Assembly (NCBI RefSeq): GCF_017874595.1
Contig: NZ_JAGILA010000003.1
Coordinates: 434,001-498,000 of the forward strand
Direction: 5' to 3'
DNA: 64,000 nt
Origin: Sinorhizobium kostiense
Lineage (GTDB): Bacteria; Pseudomonadota; Alphaproteobacteria; Rhizobiales; Rhizobiaceae
Both the position numbers and the translations under genes were made by a program. Below are positions 45,531 through 53,345 of the stretch, piece after piece. Each line of letters begins with the position of its first letter. The stretch's first letter is position 1. Below the pieces are notes generated by a model. That model saw nothing but the letters and a program-made list of their open reading frames with translations. It did no database searches and was not told where the DNA came from.

Positions 45531-45812
45531 TTAGGCCACGGCGTAGATGCGGATTTCCGGTGCAACTGCCAAAAGCGGCTTGAGCCCGGCCAAAACATTC
45601 TCGGTGAACAGCGCGCTCTCGAGATAGGCTTTTGCGTCCTCGACGCTGTTGAAGCCGTGGAGCACCTGGACGTCATCGTCCCGCACGAGAAGCTCCTTGG
45701 ATATTGCGCCGGCGATCTGGGAGAGGAACGGCTGCTTGTACTTTTGATAGACGCCTACCGCAGCACGGCGGTTTTCGGGGGCAATCTGCAGCGTGATTTC
45801 CAGATAGGCCAT
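45531..45812 (-). CDS. Small ABM-like (putative quinol monooxygenase-fold) protein
   Basis: A 93-aa protein, MAYLEITLQIAPENRR..., with the alternating strand/helix pattern of dimeric alpha/beta barrel proteins (QVLHGFNSVEDAKAYLES in the second half). It is 42 bp upstream of the amine oxidase on the same strand. Comparable small proteins are cofactor-free oxygenases or stress proteins. I have only moderate confidence in the fold and none in the reaction. Confidence 0.65.
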   Translation of the reverse strand: MAYLEITLQIAPENRRAAVGVYQKYKQPFLSQIAGAISKELLVRDDDVQVLHGFNSVEDAKAYLESALFTENVLAGLKPLLAVAPEIRIYAVA

Positions 45813-46031
45813 GATCGTCCTCTTGAGCGTAGCTTCGTGTTCGATGCGCCGGATTGCCGGCGGATCATCCCTAACGAGCGCGTCCGGGATGGTTATCGAA
45901 GCGCCAGTTACGGTGATTGAGTGCCGCTTGAGGGACGTTCTGACAAATGAGAGTTTCTTGGGTGCGGCGAAGAAAGTCTTTGCCGTCCTGGCCTATGTCG
46001 CCTGCTGCATGGCAGAATCGCTCGAGCCCTG

Positions 46032-46949
46032 TCAGGCTTGGAGCGCCTCTTCCATCAGCCAATCCCGGAAGGTCCGAAGCTTGGGAAGCGACGAATATTC
46101 TTCCCGATAGACCACATAATAAGCCAGTCGCGACGAGACCTGAATCTCGGGAAAGAGCCGCTGCAGCCGACCCGCCGCCAGATCGTCGTGCGCCAGGATG
46201 CTGCGGGCCAGCGCCACGCCGCGCCCTTCGATCGCGGCCTGGAGCACCGCCGCCGAATTGTCGATTCTCATGCCCCTTTGTGCCTGGCCCTCGCGCACCC
46301 CGGCTGCGCGCAGCCACATGTCCCAGGTGATGAAACCAATTGCTGGATCGACGGAGAGGTCGTGGATGAGTGTGGTCCGCGTCAGATCGGCCGGTTCGGC
46401 AAAACTGCTCGAATCGGTGAAACTGGGGGAGCAGACCGGGAAGATCTCCTCTTCCATCAGTTTTTCCGAAACAAGGCCCGGCCAGGTGCCGTCGCCATAC
46501 CGCACGCCGACATCGATGCCATGGGCCTTGTAGTCGACGAGCCTCAAACTCGTCTCGAGCCGAATGTCGGTGTCCGGACATCTGGTTTGAAAGCGATCGA
46601 TGCGCGGTAGCAGCCATTTGGCGGCGAAAGCGGGGCTGACGGTCACGTTGAGGATGCCGCCGGTCGCGGACTCGCGAAGCCGATCCAGGCCCATGCCCAG
46701 CCGGTCCAAGCCTGCACGGATGTCCGGCAACGCGCGCTCCGCGTTTTCCGTCAGGGTGAGGCGGGCTTTGCCGGTGGTGCTGCGATTAAACAGCGGCATG
46801 CCCAGCCATTCTTCAAGTCCACGCACCATCTGCCCTACGGCAGCGGCGGTGACATTGAGCTCTTCGCCTGCGCCCGAAAAACTCCCGTGGCGCGCACTCG
46901 CTTCAAAAGCACGAAGGGCGTTGAGATAGACTGGCGATTTTCTATTCAA
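46032..46949 (-). CDS. LysR-family transcriptional regulator (GcvA-like)
   Basis: A 305-aa LysR regulator of the GcvA/TrpI subgroup: the N-terminal LNALRAFEASARHGSFSGA and the phrase GGILNVTVSPAFAAKWLLPRI are typical. It has the usual HTH followed by an effector-binding domain, here with IDVGVRYGDGTWPGL. It is co-directional with the small ABM gene and amine-oxidase set, 219 bp away, and may regulate them. Confidence 0.92.
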   Translation of the reverse strand: MNRKSPVYLNALRAFEASARHGSFSGAGEELNVTAAAVGQMVRGLEEWLGMPLFNRSTTGKARLTLTENAERALPDIRAGLDRLGMGLDRLRESATGGILNVTVSPAFAAKWLLPRIDRFQTRCPDTDIRLETSLRLVDYKAHGIDVGVRYGDGTWPGLVSEKLMEEEIFPVCSPSFTDSSSFAEPADLTRTTLIHDLSVDPAIGFITWDMWLRAAGVREGQAQRGMRIDNSAAVLQAAIEGRGVALARSILAHDDLAAGRLQRLFPEIQVSSRLAYYVVYREEYSSLPKLRTFRDWLMEEALQA

Positions 46950-47265
46950 GGCAGCATTCTCTTACGGGAAGCGAGGAGGATGGAGTGCAACAACACTAAA
47001 TAAGCTACCCGCTTCTTGTCATCCAGCAGATTGGTCCGGAGAGCACGAGATATGTATCCAAAGGGCTCTTAGCGTCGGCGGTGGTTAAACGAGACACTTG
47101 TCTCGCGGGCTTCGGCTTGGACTTGGACGCTGGCTCCCTCGCACGCATCGAGCCGTTCCCAATGATGAGGCAGATCAGGCGACAGGAAGCGGTGGACCTG
47201 AAGCGCGTCGCCATCGTCAGCATCGATGTTCATGTTGCCAGCACACGATCAGCTTCCATGTCGGT
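46950..47265 (-). other. Intergenic region with one doubtful small ORF
   Basis: This 316-bp interval lies between the GcvA-like gene and the NmrA-like gene. The minus strand holds a 54-aa ORF (47069-47233, beginning MNIDADDGDAL) of plausible composition but without a ribosome site or recognisable domain. I do not call it a gene. No hairpin or repeat of note was found. Confidence 0.4.
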
Positions 47266-47910
47266 TTACGAATGGTCGGCAATGCCAGGAGCGGCCCGCA
47301 CAAACTCTCTATTCGAGACTTGATCAAAAAGAAACTTCGCCAGATGTCCCCTGGACAGCTTCATGCCGAGCTTTGTCCTTCCGTAGGAACCAACCGCTAA
47401 GCCGCCGTCGACGGGACCTTCCTTCAGGAACGGAATGCGCACCAGAGTCCAGTCGAGGCCGGAGCCTGCAATCAATTCGCCGGTCGCCTTGATGTCGTCG
47501 TAGGAACTCCGTGCGATCACCTTGAACAGCATCACCAAAGCCTTCGATTTCAAGTCGAAGCCATCTTTTGGATCGCGGTAGCTTGCGGTCGAGACCTGAA
47601 TAAGTCGCCGGATATTCAGCTCGTCCATGACCGAAATCACGTTGCGCAGACCATTCATGACGGGCCGTGGCTCTTGCGTCTTGGCACCGTTCGGGCCAAG
47701 GGCGCTGATCACGGCATCGGAACCGGTGATGGTTCTCCTGATCGCCTCCCGATTCTTGAGGTCGCCGGTGATGATCTCAATCTTGCTGGCATAGTCCGAC
47801 AGCTTGGCCGCCTCGCGGGTGTAGGCAGAGAGTTCGTATCCCCGCCGAAGACCTTCTTCGATGATGTATTTTCCGGTGGGTCCTGTTGACCCGAAAAGTG
47901 CAATCTTCAT
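47266..47910 (-). CDS. NAD(P)H-binding SDR-like protein (NmrA/BVR-B type)
   Basis: A 214-aa atypical extended SDR with the N-terminal motif IALFGSTGPTGKYII (residues 3-17), close to biliverdin reductase B and NmrA-like reductases. The VISALGPNGAK and RRLIQVSTASYRD segments are family-like. It is encoded 20 bp downstream of the azoreductase, and both diverge from the HxlR regulator, suggesting a redox or electrophile stress response. Confidence 0.88.
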   Translation of the reverse strand: MKIALFGSTGPTGKYIIEEGLRRGYELSAYTREAAKLSDYASKIEIITGDLKNREAIRRTITGSDAVISALGPNGAKTQEPRPVMNGLRNVISVMDELNIRRLIQVSTASYRDPKDGFDLKSKALVMLFKVIARSSYDDIKATGELIAGSGLDWTLVRIPFLKEGPVDGGLAVGSYGRTKLGMKLSRGHLAKFLFDQVSNREFVRAAPGIADHS

Positions 47911-47930
47911 CTTGACGCCTCCGGAAACAA

Positions 47931-48548
47931 TCAGGCGGCGCGTTCCAGCGCAGCTCGGATCGTTGCTTCGGTGGAGGCAATGGCAGCCATGGCTCGGTCC
48001 GGGCTCATGAGCGTTCCTTCCACCCGGATCACTTCGATATCCCTCAGTCCGATGAAACCGAGAAGGTGAGTGAGGTAGCCGGTCTGGAAATCGAATGGGG
48101 CATTCCTGCCTTCCGAAAAGACGCCGCCGGTTGCCGTCACGAGATAAACTTTCTTGCTAGGTAGCAGTCCCATCGGGCCAGTTGCGTCGTAGCGGAAGGT
48201 AACGCCGGGCCAGGTGATATAATCGAACCAGGCCTTGAGCTGCGTCGGCGGGCCGAAGTTGATCATGCCCCAGCCAATGACGATCACATCGGCGGCTTGA
48301 ATCTCGTCGACGAGGCTTTGGGCGAGATCGACGGCTTCGATCTGTTCGGGGGTGCGTGCCTCGGGCGGCGCAATACGGCCATCGATGTAGGCCGCCGTGA
48401 CATGCGGCAGCGGTACTGCGCCAAGATCGCGTTCGATTATTGCGCCGCCAGATCGAGCGCTGAGACTCTCAGCAATGTCACGGGCAAATCGGGTGGAAAG
48501 GCTTTGAGGTCCGCGTGGGCTCGAGGTGATGAGGAGGATGTTGGTCAT
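47931..48548 (-). CDS. azoR: FMN-dependent NADH-azoreductase (AzoR-like)
   Basis: A 205-aa flavodoxin-fold reductase. The phosphate-binding N-terminus [14 protein letters not shown], the [19 protein letters not shown] segment and the [13 protein letters not shown] loop are AzoR hallmarks. It reduces quinones and azo compounds with NADH. Divergent transcription from the HxlR gene is the arrangement typical of quinone- or diamide-sensing HxlR regulators. Confidence 0.93.
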   Translation of the reverse strand: MTNILLITSSPRGPQSLSTRFARDIAESLSARSGGAIIERDLGAVPLPHVTAAYIDGRIAPPEARTPEQIEAVDLAQSLVDEIQAADVIVIGWGMINFGPPTQLKAWFDYITWPGVTFRYDATGPMGLLPSKKVYLVTATGGVFSEGRNAPFDFQTGYLTHLLGFIGLRDIEVIRVEGTLMSPDRAMAAIASTEATIRAALERAA

Positions 48549-48635
48549 GTTTGCTCCTTGGGAGAATAGGGTGGTATCAATTTGTGACCAACACTATTAA
48601 TGTTCCCGACGAGCAATCCGCAAGAAGGCACTTTC

Positions 48636-49013
48636 ATGACACTCAGTAACATGGATTTTCCTACCCCCAGCAAAGACGCCGACTGCCGTGTCGTGCGGGA
48701 AATCCTCGATCGCATCGCCGATAAGTGGAGTCTGTACATCTTCGTGGCGCTCAGGGATGGGCCGGTCCGCTTCAATGAATTGCGACGGCAGATCGACGGC
48801 ATCTCGCAGCGGATGCTCACGATCACGCTTCGTCAGTTGGAGCGGGACGGTTTGATCAGTCGAACCCTTTTTCCGACAATCCCGCCGCGCGTGGATTACG
48901 AACTGACCGCTGTCGGAAGAACGCTCCTCGCGCCGGTTATGGCCTTGGTAACCTGGGCAGATTCAAATCGGGATGTGATCGAGAAGGCGCGCCAACGATA
49001 CGACGCAAGTTAA
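48636..49013 (+). CDS. HxlR-family transcriptional regulator
   Basis: A 125-aa winged-helix HxlR regulator: [36 protein letters not shown] and [13 protein letters not shown] are characteristic. The single cysteine near the N-terminus (DADCRVV) occupies the position of the redox-sensing cysteine in YodB/QorR-type members. I start it at 48636, where AAGAAGG is 7 nt upstream; an ATG at 48600 has no ribosome site. It most likely represses azoR and the NmrA-like gene until thiol-reactive compounds appear. Confidence 0.9.
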   Translation: MTLSNMDFPTPSKDADCRVVREILDRIADKWSLYIFVALRDGPVRFNELRRQIDGISQRMLTITLRQLERDGLISRTLFPTIPPRVDYELTAVGRTLLAPVMALVTWADSNRDVIEKARQRYDAS

Positions 49014-49171
49014 ATCGAGCCGGCCACTCGAAGGTGAACGTCTGCACGACACACGCAATCGCGCCATTCGCTGCGTTGGACGTCAAGGACCGCAGCGGGC
49101 TCGAAGCAGTCTTTGCCTATTGCATCTCAAAACGGCTGCACAGGGTCTCGACGTCCCCTGATCTAGAGAGA

Positions 49172-49642
49172 CTAGATACCCGCCGCTGTTATGAGCAGAT
49201 GCCGGACCGGCTCGCGCTCGACGAATTCCACCTTCACGTGCCTGAGTACATGGCGCTGCCCCGCAAACGGAACCATGGTCAATGCTTCCTCGAACGAAAC
49301 CCAGCGAAACTCGCTGTGCTCGTGGTTGATGACAACGATCGCCTAGGAATCCACAAAGCCGACGAAGACCGGCAGCAAGGTGATCGCGTCGCAGTCAGCT
49401 TCATAAAACTGCTCGCAAATGTCGGCAGAGTACAATCTATTGCATGCCAGTCCGATCTCTTCCTTCACCTCGCGGAGAGCAGCCTCCCATGCCTTCTCGC
49501 CATCCTCGATGGCTCCTGCAACTTGGCACCACTCGCCGACCAGCGTGTGATTCCTGCGAAGAAGCAGGACCTCCGGCTGAGCGTCGACGACGCGCAGGAG
49601 TACAACGGACACAACAAAACAACGTGCGGGGATGTCAGCCAT
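49172..49642 (-). pseudogene. Nudix hydrolase interrupted by one in-frame TAG
   Basis: Read through, this encodes a 156-residue Nudix hydrolase. The Nudix box is intact: Gly of AGAIEDGE, then ALREVKEEIG with the catalytic Glu residues. After VFVGFVDS a TAG at 49343-49345 stops translation, but the same frame continues with NHEHSEFRWVSFEEAL, the standard C-terminal region of MutT/NudB-like proteins, to a second TAG at 49172-49174. The C-terminal strand and helix would be lost, so the product would be inactive unless the codon is read through. CAG-to-TAG is the simplest origin. Confidence 0.78.
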
Positions 49643-49881
49643 TTGTCGCCTCAGGTCTCAAGTGGGAGATATCAGCCAGGGCCATGACAGAACGGCTCAT
49701 CCAGAAGTCGTCCTGACGCAGGTGCGTGATGTTTCCCTGTTGCGCCGCGAAACTCACATATCCGGCGGCATTCGAGAGGCATCTTGATCCATGCTGGGAT
49801 GACGAACGCCAACGTAAAGGCACGCGTCACGAGGATCTGCCTTTCGCACGGGCGCTCGCGTCAGCATTCCAACAAACGGGC

Positions 49882-51705
49882 TCAGTCGCTCCCAGCTACT
49901 TGCCTGTCCCAGAGCTCACGATAGAGAGTGCTGGACTCGAGCAGACTCTCGTGGCTACCGATTGCCGAGACACGCCCTGCCTCCAAAAGAACAATTTTGT
50001 CAAAGCCACGCACTGTGGAAAGACGATGAGCAATCGCGATCACGGTTGCTTCCCTAGAGTAGGAAGCGATCGCGTCCTGAACGACGCTTTCGCTTTTTGA
50101 ATCGAGAGCGGACGTGGCTTCGTCGAGGATTAGGACTGGCCGCCTTCGCAGAAAAGCACGTGCCAACAAGATCCGTTGTTGTTGTCCCCCGGACAGCTTT
50201 GCGCCACGGTCACCAACTATAGTGTCGTAGCCGTTTTCGAGATTCAAACTCTCGATGAATGCGTGCGCGTCCGCCATTCTCGCCGCACTAACGATTTGTT
50301 CGTCGTCGGTGCGTTCGGCGGCAAACGCGATGTTATCTCGAATGGATCGGTGAAACAGCGCATCGCTTTGGGAAACGACGGCGAAGTTCCTTCTCAGGGT
50401 TCCGACGGGAAGGGACTTGATGTCGACCCCGTCAAAGGTGATCACGCCCGCCGTCACATCGTAGAGACGAAGCAACAAATCAATGAGTGTAGACTTGCCG
50501 GCACCCGACGGACCGACAATGCCAACCCGCTCGCCTGGTTGAATCTCAAGCGTAACGTTCCTGAGAATAGCTCGCGCAGGGTCGTAGCCAAAGCCGACTT
50601 GGTCGAATTTGATGAGAGGAACTTTGGCAATTGGCGCATCGGAGCCGCAAGGCGCGGACGTCTGCGATCCGGCGCTTATGGTCGATCGAGCGTCGCCGAT
50701 CGTTCCGAGGGTCTGTGTCAAACCCTCCCAAATCGACACGAACCATCCGGCATCCGCTGCCATGCCACCCGCCAGCGTCACCGCAGCAACGAACTCGCCC
50801 GGCGTAACACTCTGGGCATTCAGGCCGTAGAGACCCAACAACAGGACCGCCGCCATGAGTCCCGTATTCAGGAGGCGGATGGAAAGGCCGGTGAACGTAG
50901 TCAGCCGATTGATCCTCAGGCTGTTGCTGTTCTGCCGTTCGATCGCGCCCAGAACTAGGGCATTTTCCTCTTCGTGGGCAAAGGAGGTTTTTATCGCGCG
51001 AATGTTCGAGAAGAACTCTGTGATGGAACCATTGACGATGCTCGCTGTCTCCGAGATCTTTCGCGCCTGCGAATTTACCTTCGGTGCAAGCCACACAGCG
51101 AAGACACCATTCAATGCGATCCACGCCAGAACGGGCACGACGAAGATCGGCGCCAGGTAAAGGATCAGGGCGGCCGACCCGATAAACCGTATCAGGCCAA
51201 TCGGAAATCGCCCGGCCAACAGCTCCGCGCCTGATTGTACCGCAGTTGAAACTTGGGCGATGCGTCCGGCAACCTGGCCGGCATGGACGCTGTTGAAGTA
51301 CATCATCTCGTGGCGTCCCGCTGCCCGGTGAGACTGCCACAAAGAAGAGGCCTTCGTTTGACTTTTCAGCGCCTGCATACGCAGAGCGTAGTTCACGAAC
51401 CAGACAGCCGGATCGAGCAGGGCGTAGGCAAGAACGAGGAGGGCGAAGGTCAGCAGGGTTTCGGCCGATAGCCGAAGATCCCCGGAGTAAGTGACGACGT
51501 CGACAAGGTGTGCAATCGCCCAAAGCCGGGCAAGATCAAACGTTGTCAGGAGCATTCCGCTGGCAACGGATGCGGCAATCGTCCAACGAAACGGTCTCAG
51601 GAAGCGCAGCAGAACCTGAAAGGCGCCCGCATCGACGGGCAAGTACAAATCATGCTCTCGAATCGAGATGAGGTTTTCGAACTTCTTAAATACCCTATCA
51701 AGCAT
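49882..51705 (-). CDS. ABC exporter (fused TMD-ATPase) of a putative RiPP cassette
   Basis: A 607-aa half-transporter: an N-terminal cytoplasmic segment, about six transmembrane helices up to residue 310, then an ATPase domain with Walker A GPSGAGKST, signature LSGGQQQR and Walker B PVLILDEATSALD. There is no N-terminal C39 peptidase domain, so it cannot remove a double-glycine leader itself. The start is the ATG 12 nt downstream of the oxygenase stop (a TTG one codon upstream is possible). It most likely exports the modified peptide encoded at 52772-52948. Lower GC than the neighbouring operons is apparent. Confidence 0.92.
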   Translation of the reverse strand: MLDRVFKKFENLISIREHDLYLPVDAGAFQVLLRFLRPFRWTIAASVASGMLLTTFDLARLWAIAHLVDVVTYSGDLRLSAETLLTFALLVLAYALLDPAVWFVNYALRMQALKSQTKASSLWQSHRAAGRHEMMYFNSVHAGQVAGRIAQVSTAVQSGAELLAGRFPIGLIRFIGSAALILYLAPIFVVPVLAWIALNGVFAVWLAPKVNSQARKISETASIVNGSITEFFSNIRAIKTSFAHEEENALVLGAIERQNSNSLRINRLTTFTGLSIRLLNTGLMAAVLLLGLYGLNAQSVTPGEFVAAVTLAGGMAADAGWFVSIWEGLTQTLGTIGDARSTISAGSQTSAPCGSDAPIAKVPLIKFDQVGFGYDPARAILRNVTLEIQPGERVGIVGPSGAGKSTLIDLLLRLYDVTAGVITFDGVDIKSLPVGTLRRNFAVVSQSDALFHRSIRDNIAFAAERTDDEQIVSAARMADAHAFIESLNLENGYDTIVGDRGAKLSGGQQQRILLARAFLRRRPVLILDEATSALDSKSESVVQDAIASYSREATVIAIAHRLSTVRGFDKIVLLEAGRVSAIGSHESLLESSTLYRELWDRQVAGSD

Positions 51706-51717
51706 CAATCGCTTCGC

Positions 51718-52704
51718 CTAGTTTGCGAGGATTTCTCCCATAACCCGCCCGGATAGGGAAGCGCTCCGCAGATAGCATCGGGTGACCGACGCCTCTTTGA
51801 ATGGCTCTTCGAAAACATCGCGCGCGTGGAAACCGGCGGCGTTGTTGAGAATGATCATTCTCCGCGATTCCTGAGGCACAGCATAGCGAAAAGGGTTGTT
51901 TGCGATTGCTTGCTGAAATTCTGCCAAGCGACGAGTTGCGCTTCCCCCAGTGTCCGATTCCCGTCCAAGGAAAGTGCCATTCATGAAAGTCACGACACGC
52001 CCATACTCGTCCTCTTGGAAAACCGAGGTTCTTGCACGGTGTGGAGATATGAATTTTACCCCGGATTCGCTGTTGCTGTAGACCGATGGGGTCAGGTCGA
52101 AAAGATAATCATTGTTGCAGCCGAGGTTGCTGACATAACCGTGCATGGAGGGAATAGACGTGGAGGGGACCCAATAGAAATTTCCTCTTTTCGCGTAATT
52201 GATGAAGACGTTGTAGAGCGCTATGTGATCCGGCACAGCCAGCGTATTGCCCCGGATCGTTCCGTCTGAATGAAATTCCAGAACGTCAACTGGAGATATG
52301 TTTTTGATGCCGAGCTCATTCAGAGCGGCATTGTTCTCTTCTGACGCGTTGAACATGGAGAACGGGGTTCTGTTCTCTCGGTCGAGGACACTCGGCATGA
52401 TGTGTTGCGAAATGGACAAAGCGACCAGGGCACCGGTTATGGCATCCTTGGTCACGTCCTCGTAAATGACGGGAACGTCTATGGCAGCTATGCCAACGTC
52501 GGCATTGGATATCTCCGTTCTAATCCGCCTGATCTCCTCAAAAAAGACCTCTCCCGCCAGGGCGCTCAATCTAGCAACCAGATTGGCGTCGCTCGTCGCC
52601 ACAAGAGGTATCGGCGAGTCGTTTTCCAGGAGAGTGGTTTCACAAAACTCCCTGACTGCGTTCTCATCTAGGGTAACAATTGGCGCGGCGTCAAAAGCTG
52701 GCAT
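51718..52704 (-). CDS. Fe(II)/2-oxoglutarate-dependent oxygenase, TauD/clavaminate-synthase-like
   Basis: A 328-aa protein with the clavaminate-synthase/arginine-hydroxylase variant of the 2OG oxygenase fold. The iron-binding HxD is His145-Ser-Asp147 in LEFHSDGTI, the distal His is His293 in AAGFHARD, and a co-substrate arginine follows at 309 or 313 (VTRCYLRS). RRMIILNNAAGFHARD parallels the D..VFDNRR..HGR block of VioC-like enzymes. It lies 67 bp behind the glycine-rich peptide gene and 12 nt ahead of the exporter, so a peptide side chain or backbone is the probable target. The frame is open 49 codons upstream of my start, but that part overlaps the peptide gene. Confidence 0.82.
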   Translation of the reverse strand: MPAFDAAPIVTLDENAVREFCETTLLENDSPIPLVATSDANLVARLSALAGEVFFEEIRRIRTEISNADVGIAAIDVPVIYEDVTKDAITGALVALSISQHIMPSVLDRENRTPFSMFNASEENNAALNELGIKNISPVDVLEFHSDGTIRGNTLAVPDHIALYNVFINYAKRGNFYWVPSTSIPSMHGYVSNLGCNNDYLFDLTPSVYSNSESGVKFISPHRARTSVFQEDEYGRVVTFMNGTFLGRESDTGGSATRRLAEFQQAIANNPFRYAVPQESRRMIILNNAAGFHARDVFEEPFKEASVTRCYLRSASLSGRVMGEILAN

Positions 52705-52771
52705 ATCCCTGGTTTCCTCAACTCTGGCAACGAACAAGGGGCGCGCAGCGCCCCTTGGATTGGCACGTCGA

Positions 52772-52948
52772 TCAGGCGTTAGCGGGCTTGACCCCGCCAC
52801 GGCTCCAGCCGCCGCCGATACCGCCGCCGCCACCCACATCATGACCACCATCCGTGCATTCCGGGCGCGTCAGCCCAACCGACAGGCCTTGCGCAAAGGT
52901 CTCCATTACAACAGTCTTGGCGGCATCAGTTTTCGTGGCCTCGTTCAT
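52772..52948 (-). CDS. Glycine-rich 58-aa putative RiPP precursor peptide
   Basis: A small ORF with a good ribosome site (GAAGGA, 6 nt before ATG). Residues 1-28 form an amphipathic leader-like region (MNEATKTDAAKTVVMETFAQ, then GLSVGLTR). After a single Cys (PECTDGG) comes an extreme core: HDVGGGGGIGGGWSRGGVKPANA truncated by me to its features, that is five consecutive Gly, Ile, three Gly, Trp, Ser, Arg and Gly-Gly. The low-complexity core with one aromatic and several candidate hydroxylation sites, plus the adjacent oxygenase and exporter, is the organisation of a ribosomally synthesised modified peptide. The product is unknown to me. Confidence 0.72.
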   Translation of the reverse strand: MNEATKTDAAKTVVMETFAQGLSVGLTRPECTDGGHDVGGGGGIGGGWSRGGVKPANA

Positions 52949-53345
52949 AGTAAATCCTTCTTCGTTTGAACAACCTACGCAGAGATAAGCCGTTTCTAAT
53001 GTAGTTTTACGTGGTGGAAACAGATGTATCCACCAACAATTGTTTCTTATAGTCACAATGATCGGCGGCAACACCCCCAAACTCCATTGAAAGCCGATTT
53101 ATTTTCACGGCGCTGGTTATCTATTGTAATAAGCTGGTTATCTATTGTAATAATTTTGTAATAATTTGCCAAGTCGCCGGCTTTTTGTCAGCCTTCGCAC
53201 CGGCTGAGCCGATGACGCGATCGACCCGGCGAAAACGTAAAAACCCGCCGGACAAAGGTGTGGAGAACAGAACAAAACGCGAATTCGCTATCGCGCCGAC
53301 TCGGTTGTTGCCATATGAAGACGGGTCAATGCTTGAGGTATCCAA
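52949..53345. other. AT-rich intergenic promoter region between the peptide cassette and the exonuclease gene
   Basis: This 397-bp gap is markedly more AT-rich than its surroundings. It holds the minus-strand promoter region of the peptide cassette and, near 53112-53153, a perfect 21-bp tandem repeat. The ORFs crossing it lack ribosome sites. The plus-strand end carries the GAGG ribosome site of the exonuclease gene. Confidence 0.5.
53112..53153 (+). repeat. Two perfect 21-bp tandem direct repeats
   Basis: Two directly abutting copies (53112-53132 and 53133-53153) of a 21-bp unit beginning GCTGGTTATCTATTG. A partial third echo, TTGTAATAATTT, follows. With a period of two helical turns this could be a regulator binding array or a recent slippage duplication. 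Confidence 0.75.

Noticed and set aside
47069..47233. 54-aa minus-strand ORF of plausible composition
   Set aside because: No Shine-Dalgarno and no recognisable family; kept only as a note in the intergenic entry.
53112..53153. Possible CRISPR-like array
   Set aside because: Only two directly abutting 21-bp units without spacers, and no cas genes in the window.
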